Origin: Frankiales bacterium
Lineage (GTDB): Bacteria; Actinomycetota; Actinomycetes; Mycobacteriales; SCTD01
DNA length: 19,982 bases
Reading direction: 5' to 3'
NCBI GenBank assembly: GCA_025464695.1
Contig: JAODNQ010000103.1
Location: forward strand, 1-19,982
Shown here piece after piece: positions 1 to 7,450 of this stretch. The stretch's first letter is position 1. Every line of letters starts with the position of its first letter. The position numbers and the translations under genes are program-made. The notes under the pieces were generated by a model. It worked only from the letters and a program-made list of their open reading frames with translations. It did no database searches and was not told where the DNA came from.

Positions 1-2
1 TG

Positions 3-539
3 ATGCTCGCCGCCCCCTTCGTCCGGACGCTCGCCGGCCTGCTGGTGCTGCTGGGCGTCGGCCTGCCCGCACTGGTGCCGCTGGCCCTCGCCACCGCCGC
101 CTGGTCGCGCACCCGGATCGGCCGCGCACCGCGCACCACGGCCCTCGCGACGCTGGCTGCCGTCGCCGGTCTGCTCGTGCTCGACGGGCTCGTCGGCGTC
201 CTGCTGTGCGACCTGCTGCTCCTGCTCTGGGCGGCCGAGGACGTCGCGGACTGGTGGAGCGACCGGCTCGTCGTCACCGACAAGCGCGTCTACCGGCGCT
301 ACGGCGTCTTCACCCGGCACGCGCCGTCGGTCTCGCTGACCGCGGTCGCCTACCTGGACGCCGCCGTCCCGCCGCTCGGCCGGGCGCTCGGCTACGGCAC
401 CCTCCTGCTCGACTCCGCCGCGCAGCGCGACGCGCCGCTGTCGCGCTTCGACCTCGTGCCCGACGTCGTCGCGGTGTCGCACGAGGTGCTGCGGCTGCGC
501 GCCGCGGCCATGCCGAGGTTCCCGCCGCTGCCGCACTGA
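3..539 (+). CDS. Membrane-anchored bacterial PH-domain protein
   Basis: Predicted 178-residue membrane protein of unknown specific role. Hydrophobic segments lie at about residues 8-34 and 46-78, the second long enough for one or two helices. They are followed by a soluble part whose pattern (WWSDRLVVTDKRVYRRYGVF, then PLGRALGYGTLLLDSA) matches the bacterial PH (bPH2/YdbS-like) domain at about residues 84-150. Such domains are thought to act as membrane-associated scaffolds; no enzymatic residues are evident. The ATG used is the first base triplet of the frame in the window, so the true start could lie upstream and the N-terminus may be incomplete. The stop is 20 nt before the next lipoprotein gene on the same strand, so the two are probably cotranscribed. 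Confidence 0.72.
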   Translation: MLAAPFVRTLAGLLVLLGVGLPALVPLALATAAWSRTRIGRAPRTTALATLAAVAGLLVLDGLVGVLLCDLLLLLWAAEDVADWWSDRLVVTDKRVYRRYGVFTRHAPSVSLTAVAYLDAAVPPLGRALGYGTLLLDSAAQRDAPLSRFDLVPDVVAVSHEVLRLRAAAMPRFPPLPH

Positions 540-559
540 GCGGCAGGCAGACTGCGCCG

Positions 560-883
560 GTGACCGCTCCTCTCCTGGCCGCAGGCCTCGGCCTGCTGGT
601 GCTCGCACTGTCGGCGTGCAGCGCCGAGCACGTCTGCGGGGGCAGCGACGTCGCGGTGCGGCTGCTGCAGCCGGACGGCAGCCTCGGCGGGTACGCCTGC
701 CTGGGCGAGGAGTCGACGCTGCCTCCCGGCGTGCTGACCTACCCGGGCCGGACCCCGGACCGCCTCGACGACCCGCCCGCGGCCGACGCTGCCCTGGCCC
801 GCGAGGTCGTCACCGCCCGCGCCCGCCTCGGCAGCCGGGCCACCGACGTCAGCGTCGCCGACGCCGTCAGGGCCGCCCGGTGA
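560..883 (+). CDS. Small secreted lipoprotein, function unknown
   Basis: Encodes about 107 residues from a GTG start. A short hydrophobic N-terminus ends in the lipobox LSAC, with Cys20 as the lipidation site, so the product should be a lipoprotein on the outer face of the cytoplasmic membrane. Two more cysteines, about C26 (HVCGG) and C47 (YACLG), could form a disulfide. The C-terminal 40 residues are Ala/Arg/Asp-rich and probably helical. I recognise no family. It lies 20 nt after the PH-domain gene, and its TGA overlaps the GTG of the RNase H gene (GTGA), implying translational coupling. Coding is supported by the signal peptide, lipobox and clean fit between neighbours; the start has only a weak ribosome site. 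Confidence 0.68.
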   Translation: MTAPLLAAGLGLLVLALSACSAEHVCGGSDVAVRLLQPDGSLGGYACLGEESTLPPGVLTYPGRTPDRLDDPPAADAALAREVVTARARLGSRATDVSVADAVRAAR

Positions 884-1437
884 GCCAGGGCAGCCTGTTC
901 GACGACGACGTCCCGGCGCCGGCCGCAGTGCCCACCACGCCGCCCGTCGTCGCCGCCACCGACGGCTCCGCCCGCCCGAACCCCGGCCACGCCGCCGGCG
1001 CCTGGTACGTCGGGCCGGACTGCTGGCAGGCCGTGCCGGTGGCGGGGACGTCGACGAACAACATCGGCGAGCTGACGGCGATCCGCGCGCTGCTCGAGGC
1101 GGTCCCGGCGGACCGGCCGCTGCACGTCGTCTACGACAGCACGTACGCGCACAGTTGCGTCACCACCTGGGTCCGCGGCTGGAGCCGAGGCGGCCGGGTG
1201 CCGCCCGAGCAGTGGCGCACCAAGGCGGGCGAGCCCGTGAAGAACGCCGAGCTGATCGCCGCGACCGTGTCGCTGCTCGAGGGCCGGACCGTGACGTGGT
1301 CGAAGGTGAAGAGCCACACCACGCTGACGACGACCGAGCACGCGCTCAACCGCGAGGCCGACGAGCTGGCCGCCGCGGCGGTGGCGGCGCTGACGGCGGG
1401 GCGGCGGGTGGAGACCGGACCGGGCTGGACCGCCTGA
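880..1437 (+). CDS. rnhA: Ribonuclease HI
   Basis: RNase HI cleaves the RNA strand of RNA-DNA hybrids (Okazaki primers, R-loops) in the cytoplasm. The 185-residue product carries the full metal-binding carboxylate set: Asp28 in ATDGSARPNPG, Glu64 in NNIGELTAI, Asp86 in VVYDSTY and Asp161 in NREADELA. The catalytic-loop histidine is His146 in KVKSHTT. The region before residue 22 is a short, low-complexity Pro/Ala extension typical of actinobacterial copies. The GTG start at 880 overlaps the stop of the upstream lipoprotein gene (GTGA). An open frame extends further 5', but that part is only a shadow of the lipoprotein gene. The gene ends 25 nt from the convergent metallo-hydrolase gene. Confidence 0.92.
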   Translation: MSQGSLFDDDVPAPAAVPTTPPVVAATDGSARPNPGHAAGAWYVGPDCWQAVPVAGTSTNNIGELTAIRALLEAVPADRPLHVVYDSTYAHSCVTTWVRGWSRGGRVPPEQWRTKAGEPVKNAELIAATVSLLEGRTVTWSKVKSHTTLTTTEHALNREADELAAAAVAALTAGRRVETGPGWTA

Positions 1438-1462
1438 GCCGCTCACCTCCCGCCCTCCCGCG

Positions 1463-2257
1463 TCAGCCCTGCCGCAGCTCCTCGGTCAGCGCCGGCCACA
1501 CGTGGGGGTCGTGGCCCGGCACCAGCCGGTAGCCCTTCTCCGCCGCGAGGGCCTTGAGGCGCAGCAGCGGCTCGAGCGTCGCCTCGGGCGGCACCCCGAC
1601 GCTGCCCCCGACGGGCTTCTCGTCGTCGATGTTCTCCTGCAGGTCGGCGGCGTCGAAGGCGAACACGTACCCGCCGCCGCCCTCGAGGTCGACCATGAAC
1701 GACTGGTGGCCCGGGGTGTGGCCGGCGGTGAGCAGCGCTGTGACGCCGGGGGCGATCTCGACGTCGCCGTCCGACACCGCCCACTGCAGGCGGGGGTCGT
1801 CGAAGTCGACCCGGAAGATGCCGTGCCGCTCGGGCTCCGGGTGCGGCGCGTGCAGGCCGTAGTCGAGCTCCCGCTTCTGCACGTGCACCGGGACGTCGCG
1901 GCCGGCGAAGTGCCGGACGCCGCCTGCGTGGTCGTTGTGCAGGTGCGACAGGGCGACGACGCTGACCTGCTCGAGCGCGAGCCCCACCTCCTCCAGCGCC
2001 TGCGTCAGCGGGTCGCCGTCGCCGGGCGGGAGCACCGCCTCGATGCCGTGGCCGTGGAACCGGCGGTACAGGACGGGGTCGCGGACGAGCGCGGGGTTCA
2101 GGCCGGTGTCGAGCAGCAGCCAGCCGTCGTCGACCTGCAGCAGCACCGCCGGGACGGGCTCGAGCAGGCGCTCGGCCGGGTCGGCCCCGAGGACGCTGAC
2201 CGTCTTGGGCAGGTCCTCCCACCCGAGGGTCAGGGGGATCACTCTGCGGACCGTCAT
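1463..2257 (-). CDS. AiiA/AttM-like metallo-beta-lactamase-fold hydrolase (N-acyl homoserine lactonase family)
   Basis: 264-residue cytoplasmic two-metal hydrolase. The metal ligands are all visible: His105, His107, Asp109 and His110 in SHLHNDHAGG, His180 in TAGHTPGH, Asp202 in FAFDAADL and His249 in VPGHDPHVW. Their spacing follows Bacillus AiiA (104/106/108/109, 169, 191, 235), and the segment after Asp202 (DAADLQENIDDEKP) aligns with AiiA's DASYTKEN region. The AiiA tyrosine three residues after that Asp is an Asp here, so AHL-lactonase activity is not assured; another lactone or ester is equally possible. Its ATG overlaps the permease stop (ATGA), making it the last gene of the peptide-type ABC operon. 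That context suggests it processes an imported compound. The start is fixed by the overlap. Confidence 0.85.
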   Translation of the reverse strand: MTVRRVIPLTLGWEDLPKTVSVLGADPAERLLEPVPAVLLQVDDGWLLLDTGLNPALVRDPVLYRRFHGHGIEAVLPPGDGDPLTQALEEVGLALEQVSVVALSHLHNDHAGGVRHFAGRDVPVHVQKRELDYGLHAPHPEPERHGIFRVDFDDPRLQWAVSDGDVEIAPGVTALLTAGHTPGHQSFMVDLEGGGGYVFAFDAADLQENIDDEKPVGGSVGVPPEATLEPLLRLKALAAEKGYRLVPGHDPHVWPALTEELRQG

Positions 2258-3249
2258 GCGCGCCGCAGCCGCGGGTCGGCCCACACCTGGGCGAGGTCGA
2301 CGAGGGCGTTGAGGACGACGTAGCCGGCCCCGAGCACCAGGGTCGTGCCGGCCACCGCCGGGAAGTCGATCGTCTGGATGGACCGCGCCGTGTACAGGCC
2401 GACGCCGGGCCACGCGAAGACGCTCTCGACCACGACGACCCCGCCCATGAGCAGGCCCACCTGCAGGCCCGCCATGGTCAGCGGCGCGGACAGGCTGTTG
2501 CGCAGCCCGTGCCGCAGCAGCACGGTCCGTTCGGGCAGCGCCTTCGCCCGGGCCGTGCGGACGTAGTCCTCCCGCAGCACCCCCTGCAGCGACGACCGCA
2601 GCGTGCGGGCGATCGCGACGGCCGGGCCGATGGCCAGGCAGACCGCCGGCATCACGAGGTGGGCCAGCGCGTCGGACCAGACCGCGACCTGCCCGTGCAG
2701 CAGCGCGTCCACGGTGATCATCGCGGTGGGCCCCGTCGGGGCGACGAGCCCCGGCGTCAGGCGGCCGCTGCCGGGCAGCACGTGCAGCCCGGCGTACAGG
2801 GTCAGCAGCAGCCCGAGCGCGAGCAGGAACGGCGGGGCGCTCGCCAGTGCCACGAGCACCAGCTGGCTCTTCTTCCCCCGCCCGCCGGCCGTGAGGATCC
2901 CCAGCAGCCCACCGACGAGCAGGGCCAGCAGCCCGGCGGTCAGGGCCAGCTCGAGCGACGCCGGCAGGAAGGCACCGAGGTCGGCCGACACCGGACGCCG
3001 GGTGTGCAGGGACGCGCCGAGGTCGCCGTGCAGGGCGCGGGTCAGGAAGTGCCAGTACTGCGTCGGCAGCGGGTCGTCGAGGCCGAGCCGCACCCGGGCG
3101 GCCTCCACGGTGGAGGCGTCCGCGGACGCCCCGACCATGGCCCGTACCGGGTCCGCCGGGATCACGGACTGGAGCAGGAAGACGACCGCCGACAGGGCGA
3201 CGAGGACGGCGACCAGGCCGGCTGCTCGCCTGGCGAGGAAGCCGGTCAC
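2254..3249 (-). CDS. ABC transporter permease, DppB/OppB type
   Basis: First membrane subunit of a peptide/nickel/opine-class importer; 331 residues. The N-terminus (GFLARRAAGLVAVLVALSAVVFLLQSVIPADPVR) is the standard DppB opening helix followed by the PxDP loop. Helices follow at about 98-121, 130-158, 195-215, 255-280 and 297-320. The cytoplasmic EAA loop that contacts the ATPase is at about 228-258 (EDYVRTARAKALPERTVLLRHGLRNSL). A somewhat long periplasmic-side segment at about 160-195 separates two helices. The GTG start overlaps the stop of the binding-protein gene (GTGA), and its own stop overlaps the metallo-hydrolase start (ATGA). Substrate cannot be inferred from the permease. Confidence 0.9.
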   Translation of the reverse strand: MTGFLARRAAGLVAVLVALSAVVFLLQSVIPADPVRAMVGASADASTVEAARVRLGLDDPLPTQYWHFLTRALHGDLGASLHTRRPVSADLGAFLPASLELALTAGLLALLVGGLLGILTAGGRGKKSQLVLVALASAPPFLLALGLLLTLYAGLHVLPGSGRLTPGLVAPTGPTAMITVDALLHGQVAVWSDALAHLVMPAVCLAIGPAVAIARTLRSSLQGVLREDYVRTARAKALPERTVLLRHGLRNSLSAPLTMAGLQVGLLMGGVVVVESVFAWPGVGLYTARSIQTIDFPAVAGTTLVLGAGYVVLNALVDLAQVWADPRLRRA

Positions 3250-4790
3250 GAGCGGCTCAGCTTCGCGAGGTCGAGGGTCCACGGGTAGTTCGGGACGTGC
3301 TCGAGACCGGTGAGGTCCTTGCGCACGACCATCGTGTCCTCGACGTCGGCGAGGAACAGGATCGCGCCGTCGGCGGCGAGCAGCTGACCGGCTCTGCCGT
3401 AGAGGGCGTCGGCCGCGGCCTTGTCCGTCGTCGCCCGGCCCTGGTCGAGCAGCGCGTCGACCGTCTTGTTGCTGTACCCGAAGAAGTTCAGTCCGCCACC
3501 GGTGCCCCAGAGGATGCGGGCCCAGGTGTCGGGGTGCGCGGCGTCGGGGGTGTTGGTCTGCAGCATCATGCTCGGCGCGTGCTGCACGTCGGCGGCGAAG
3601 CCGTACGCCTGCGCCGGCTGCACCTCCCGCACGGTGACGACGAACCCGGCCGCCACCAGCTTCTGCTGCAGCAGCTGCGCGAGGCGCTTCTGCACGCCCG
3701 ACTCGTCCGCGCTGTAGGCGAAGTCGACCTTCGGGCTGCCGGGCACCTTCGCGGTCGACGCCGGGTAGCTGACCGGCGCGAGCGCGGGGTCGAGGATGCC
3801 CTTCGGGTAGGTGCTCTTGGCCGGCGACCCGTACTCGCCGTAGACCTCCTCCACGATCTCGTCGCGGTCGATCGCTCCGGCCAGGGCCTTGCGCACGGCG
3901 GGGTCGTCGAACGGCGCCTTCTGGGTGTTCAGGTAGAGCATCGACTGCAGGAACGAGCCGAAGCGCTCGACCTCCAGCGCGGGGTCCTCGGCCGCCTGCG
4001 GCAGCTCGGCGACCGGGTAGCTGTGCAGGACGACGTCCTGGTCGCCGCTGCGCAGCGCGAGGATCTGCGCGTTCATGTCGGGCGTGATCCGGATGTCGAC
4101 CTGCTTGCTCTTCGCCTTCTCGCCCCAGTAGCCGTCGAAGCGGGTCAGCGTGTAGGTGCTGCCGCGCGAGAAGCCGGTGAGCTGATAAGGCCCGGTGCCG
4201 TCGGCGTGGCTCTTGGCCCAGGTCTGCGCGTGGTCGGTGCCGGCGTTCTCGGTCAGCGCCTTCGGGCTGATCATCTTCGGCCCCCAACTGCTGGCCAGGT
4301 AGTCCAGGAACGGCGACGTCACGCCCTTGAGGGTCAGCACGACGGTCCTCGGGTCGGGCGTCGCGATCGTCTTGACCGGCTCGAGCATGTACGCCGGGGC
4401 GTTGCCGACGGCGGTCCGCCGCTCCAGCGACGCCTTCACCGCGGCGCTGTCGAACGGCGTCCCGTCGTGGAACGTCACGCCGTCGCGCAGGGTGAACGTG
4501 TAGGTCAGGCCGTCGGGGCTGACGACGTACTTGGTCGCCAGCGACGGCACGATCGTCGTGCTGTCGGGGGCGTACTTCACCAGCCCCTCGTACGCCGACA
4601 GGATCACGGCGTTGCCCTCGATGTCGTAGAAGACGTCGGGGTCGGGGACGGACATGTCGGCCAGGTACGCCAGGTGCAGCGTGCCGTCGGTGCTGGACGC
4701 CGCCGTGGTCGCGGCGGGCGAGCTGGTGCAGGCGGCGGCCAGGGCGAGCACGGCCAGGAGCCCGGCAGAGCGGGTGGCGCGTCGGGTCAC
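3246..4790 (-). CDS. ABC transporter substrate-binding lipoprotein, SBP_bac_5 (DppA/OppA) family
   Basis: Extracellular solute-binding lipoprotein of the importer, 514 residues. From the GTG chosen here the signal peptide is MTRRATRSAGLLAVLALAAAC, with lipobox Cys at residue 21, followed by a Ser/Thr/Ala linker. Family 5 landmarks are the YEGLVKY segment, LTYTFTLRDGVTFHDGTPF, GTGPYQLTGF, the FDGYWGEKAK motif and FDDPAVRKALAGAIDRDEI. An upstream in-frame ATG at 4814 would add eight residues and lies 6 nt after the permease stop, but it lacks a ribosome site. The GTG has GGAG at 4797-4800, 6 nt before it, and gives a normal lipoprotein N-terminus. The ligand-pocket residues do not let me name the ligand (peptide, opine, glycoside or other). 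Confidence 0.9.
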   Translation of the reverse strand: MTRRATRSAGLLAVLALAAACTSSPAATTAASSTDGTLHLAYLADMSVPDPDVFYDIEGNAVILSAYEGLVKYAPDSTTIVPSLATKYVVSPDGLTYTFTLRDGVTFHDGTPFDSAAVKASLERRTAVGNAPAYMLEPVKTIATPDPRTVVLTLKGVTSPFLDYLASSWGPKMISPKALTENAGTDHAQTWAKSHADGTGPYQLTGFSRGSTYTLTRFDGYWGEKAKSKQVDIRITPDMNAQILALRSGDQDVVLHSYPVAELPQAAEDPALEVERFGSFLQSMLYLNTQKAPFDDPAVRKALAGAIDRDEIVEEVYGEYGSPAKSTYPKGILDPALAPVSYPASTAKVPGSPKVDFAYSADESGVQKRLAQLLQQKLVAAGFVVTVREVQPAQAYGFAADVQHAPSMMLQTNTPDAAHPDTWARILWGTGGGLNFFGYSNKTVDALLDQGRATTDKAAADALYGRAGQLLAADGAILFLADVEDTMVVRKDLTGLEHVPNYPWTLDLAKLSRS

Positions 4791-4796
4791 GAGGGT

Positions 4797-4800
4797 CTCC
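4797..4800 (-). promoter_or_regulatory. Ribosome binding site deciding the binding-protein start
   Basis: GGAG (minus strand), 6 nt before the GTG at 4790. The alternative ATG at 4814 has no purine-rich stretch at the proper distance, so this site favours the shorter protein. Confidence 0.6.
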
Positions 4801-4820
4801 AGGGGTTCGGACATCAGGCG

Positions 4821-5678
4821 TCAGCGGTCGAGGCGGTCGCGCACGGCGTCGCCGGCGAGGTTGGCGACGAGGGCGAGGGCGAACACGGCGGTGGCAGGGA
4901 CGGCGGCGACCCAGGGGTGGCCGAGCAGGTAGGGCAGGCCCGACGCCGCCATGGCGCCGAGCTCGGGGGTGGGCGGAGGGGCACCGAGGCCGAGGAAGGA
5001 CAGAGCGGCCAGGGCGAGCACGAGGTTGCCGACGTCGAGCGACGCGGCGACGAGGACGGCGGGCACGGCGCCGGGGAGCAGGTGGCGGCGGGCCAGGCGG
5101 AGCGGGCCGACGCCGGCCAGGCGGGCGGCGTCGACGTGCGGCCGGGCGAGCAGGACGCGCACCTCGCCGCGGACGATGCGGGCGTACCAGGGCCACCACA
5201 CGAGGGCCACGGCGAGCAGCACGTGACCGAGCGAGGGGCCGAGCGCGACGACGACGGCGATGGTCAGCACCGGCCCGGGGAGCGCCAGGAACAGGTCGGT
5301 GACGCGCATGAGCAGGCCGTCGACCCAGCCGCCCCGGACCGCCGCGACGAGGCCGACCAGGCCACCGACGAGCACGCCGCTGGCGACGACGAGCAGGGCC
5401 GAGAGCCAGGAGGCGCGGGCGCCGAGGAGGGTGCGGCTGAGCAGGTCGCGACCGAGGTCGTCGGTGCCGAGCAGCGCACCGCCGTGGAACAGGGACACGA
5501 AGGGGCCGGCGCCACTCGGTGCCGTCCCGCTGTGCGGTGCGAGCAGCGGGGCGAGCAGCAGCACGAGGGTGACGCCGACCAGCACGGTCGTCCCGCTGCG
5601 CGCCGGCAGCCGGATCCCGGAGGCGGGGAGGCGCAGCCGGACGGCGGACGCGGGGGCGACGGGCTCGGAGACGGCCAC
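4821..5678 (-). CDS. ABC transporter permease, DppC/OppC type
   Basis: Second membrane subunit, 285 residues. It shows the DppC hallmarks in order: an N-terminal cytoplasmic tail, a first helix at about 30-48, and the HGGALLGTDDLGRDLLSRTLLGAR motif at about 65-88. The helical domain includes MRVTDLFLALPGPVLTIAVV, and the EAA loop is at about 168-202 (VRGEVRVLLARPHVDAARLAGVG through RRHLLPG). The end includes LSFLGLGAPPPTPELGAMAASG. The start is GTG at 5678, preceded by AGGAG at 5685-5689 (6-nt spacing) that lies within the 3' end of the ATPase gene. The start is 2 nt past the ATPase stop. It is separated from its DppB partner by the binding-protein gene, so the subunit order is not the usual A-B-C-D-F. 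Confidence 0.92.
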   Translation of the reverse strand: MAVSEPVAPASAVRLRLPASGIRLPARSGTTVLVGVTLVLLLAPLLAPHSGTAPSGAGPFVSLFHGGALLGTDDLGRDLLSRTLLGARASWLSALLVVASGVLVGGLVGLVAAVRGGWVDGLLMRVTDLFLALPGPVLTIAVVVALGPSLGHVLLAVALVWWPWYARIVRGEVRVLLARPHVDAARLAGVGPLRLARRHLLPGAVPAVLVAASLDVGNLVLALAALSFLGLGAPPPTPELGAMAASGLPYLLGHPWVAAVPATAVFALALVANLAGDAVRDRLDR

Positions 5679-5680
5679 GG

Positions 5681-7450
5681 TCAGCTCCTGTCTGTCGCGA
5701 CGGTGGGGACGGCCGCGAGCAGCCGCTTCGTGAGGTCGGCCTGCGGGTCGCGCAGCACCTGCTCCGACGGCCCCTGCTCGACGATCCGGCCGGCGTCCAT
5801 GACGGCGACCTCGTCGGAAACCAGCCGGGCGGCGGCGAGGTCGTGCGTGACGAACAGCAGCGCGAGGTCGAGCTCACGGCGGAGGCGGCCGAGCAGGTTC
5901 AGCACGACGGCCGCCAGCGACACGTCGAGCGCGCTGATCGGCTCGTCGCAGGCCAGCAGGGTCGGCGGGACGACGACGGCGCGAGCGAGCGCCACCCGCT
6001 GCCGCTGCCCGCCCGACAGCTGTCGGGGCTTCGCCGCGGCGGCCTCTCCGGGCAGCCCGACCAGGAGCAGGGCGTCGCGGGCCGCGGCGCGGCGAGAGGC
6101 GCCGTTGCCGGGCTCGACCCGCAACCGCTCCTCGAGCAGCTCGCCGACGCTCATCCACGGCGTCAGCGACGCCCCGGCGTCCTGAGGCACGAGCTGCGGG
6201 CGGTCACCGGCGGCGAGCAGCACGGAGCCGCCGTCGGCGCGCTCGAGGCCGACCGCGATCCGCAGGGTGGTCGTCTTGCCGCAGCCGCTCTCGCCGACCA
6301 GGGCCACGCTGCCGCCGCGCGGGACGGTCAGGCTGACGCCCTGCAGCACCTCGCGCCGCTGCTTCCTGCGGCCGAACGCCTTGGTGACGTCGGCCAGCCG
6401 CAGCGCGGCGTCGTCCGAGCCAGACCGCGGGGAGACGTCGGGCCAGGTGCCGACGTCCCGCAGCCGCACCGTCACGAGCTCCCGGGAGCAGACGCAGGCG
6501 TCGACGCCGCGGTGGCGCGGGGAGGCGTGCAGGTCGGGGACGGCGGTGCGGCAGCGGGCCTCCGCCAGGCCGCAGCGGGGCGCGAAGGCGCAGCCGGGCT
6601 CGGGGCTGCGCGGGTCGGGCGGCTCACCGGGCAGGGTCGCGAGGGGGACGTCGCGGCGGGTGGACGGGCCGATGCGGGAGGCGAGCAGGCCGGCGGTGTA
6701 CGGGTGACCCGGGCTGCGCAGCACCTCGGCGGCGTCGCCCAGCTCGACCAGGCGGCCGCCGTAGAGGACGGCAACGCGGTCGGCGACCTGCGCGGCGACG
6801 GCGAGGTCGTGGGTGACGAGGACGACCGCGGTACCGGTGTCGTCGCACAGCCGGCGGAACAGCCGCAGCACCTCGGCCTGCACCGTCACGTCGAGGGCCG
6901 TCGTCGGCTCGTCGGCCACGACCAGCTTCGGGTCGCCCGCCACGGCCATGGCGATCATGACGCGCTGGCGCAGCCCGCCGGACAGCTCGTGCGGGTACTG
7001 CCGCAGCCGCCGCTCGGCGTCGGGGATGCCCGCCGCGCGCAGCGCCTGCAGGGCGCGCTCCGGGGTGCCGGCGGCCTCGACCACCTGGTCCCCGATGCGC
7101 ATGGCCGGGTTCAGGCTGGTCATCGGGTCCTGGAAGACGGCGCCGGCAGCCCGGCGTCGCGCGGTCCGGCGTCCGGCGTCGTCGGCTCCGACCATGTCCG
7201 TGCCGTCGAGCAGGGCGGTGCCGGACACCGCGGCGGTCGGGGGCAGCAGGCCGAGGCTCGCCATCCCGAGGGCGCTCTTGCCGCTGCCGGACTCCCCCAC
7301 GAGGGCGAGCACCTCGGCCGGGCGCACCTCGAGGGTCACGCCCCTGACCGCCTGCACCCCGCCCGCGAACGTCACGTGCAGGTCGGTCAGCCGCAGCACG
7401 TCTGCCGCGGCCGGAGGTGCCGCGAGGCGCCGCTCCTCGAGGGCCGTCAC
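5681..7450 (-). CDS. Fused two-domain peptide-type ABC importer ATPase (DppD-DppF fusion)
   Basis: Single 589-residue chain with two complete nucleotide-binding domains that power uptake through the two permeases. Domain 1: Walker A GESGSGKS (about 52-59), Q-loop VFQDPMTSLNP (105-114), signature LSGGLRQRV (156-164), Walker B LVVADEPTTALD (176-187), H-loop His214. It ends in the OppD/DppD C-terminal region with cysteines about 287, 293, 300 and 319 (GCAFAPRC, ARC, DACVC), a pattern reported to bind an iron-sulfur cluster in one DppD structure. Domain 2: Walker A GESGCGKT (386-393), Q-loop LVPQDAGASLTP, signature LSGGQRQRV, Walker B LLACDEPISALD, H-loop in FVTHD. The GTG overlaps the upstream hydrolase stop (GTGA). 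Confidence 0.93.
   Translation of the reverse strand: MTALEERRLAAPPAAADVLRLTDLHVTFAGGVQAVRGVTLEVRPAEVLALVGESGSGKSALGMASLGLLPPTAAVSGTALLDGTDMVGADDAGRRTARRRAAGAVFQDPMTSLNPAMRIGDQVVEAAGTPERALQALRAAGIPDAERRLRQYPHELSGGLRQRVMIAMAVAGDPKLVVADEPTTALDVTVQAEVLRLFRRLCDDTGTAVVLVTHDLAVAAQVADRVAVLYGGRLVELGDAAEVLRSPGHPYTAGLLASRIGPSTRRDVPLATLPGEPPDPRSPEPGCAFAPRCGLAEARCRTAVPDLHASPRHRGVDACVCSRELVTVRLRDVGTWPDVSPRSGSDDAALRLADVTKAFGRRKQRREVLQGVSLTVPRGGSVALVGESGCGKTTTLRIAVGLERADGGSVLLAAGDRPQLVPQDAGASLTPWMSVGELLEERLRVEPGNGASRRAAARDALLLVGLPGEAAAAKPRQLSGGQRQRVALARAVVVPPTLLACDEPISALDVSLAAVVLNLLGRLRRELDLALLFVTHDLAAARLVSDEVAVMDAGRIVEQGPSEQVLRDPQADLTKRLLAAVPTVATDRS

Noticed and set aside
1463..2257. Naming the metallo-hydrolase aiiA, a proven quorum-quenching lactonase
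   Set aside because: Fold and metal ligands fit, but the active-site tyrosine is not conserved and the operon context allows other substrates.
3297..6185. Very long plus-strand open frame (962 codons) opposite the importer genes
   Set aside because: Low-complexity Arg/Gly/Val/Ala translation with no motifs, antisense to genes with clear ABC domains; a typical GC-rich shadow frame.
2254..7450. Nickel (Nik) importer
   Set aside because: All subunits belong to the shared peptide/nickel class, but nothing in the binding protein points to nickel and no nickel enzyme or NikR is nearby.
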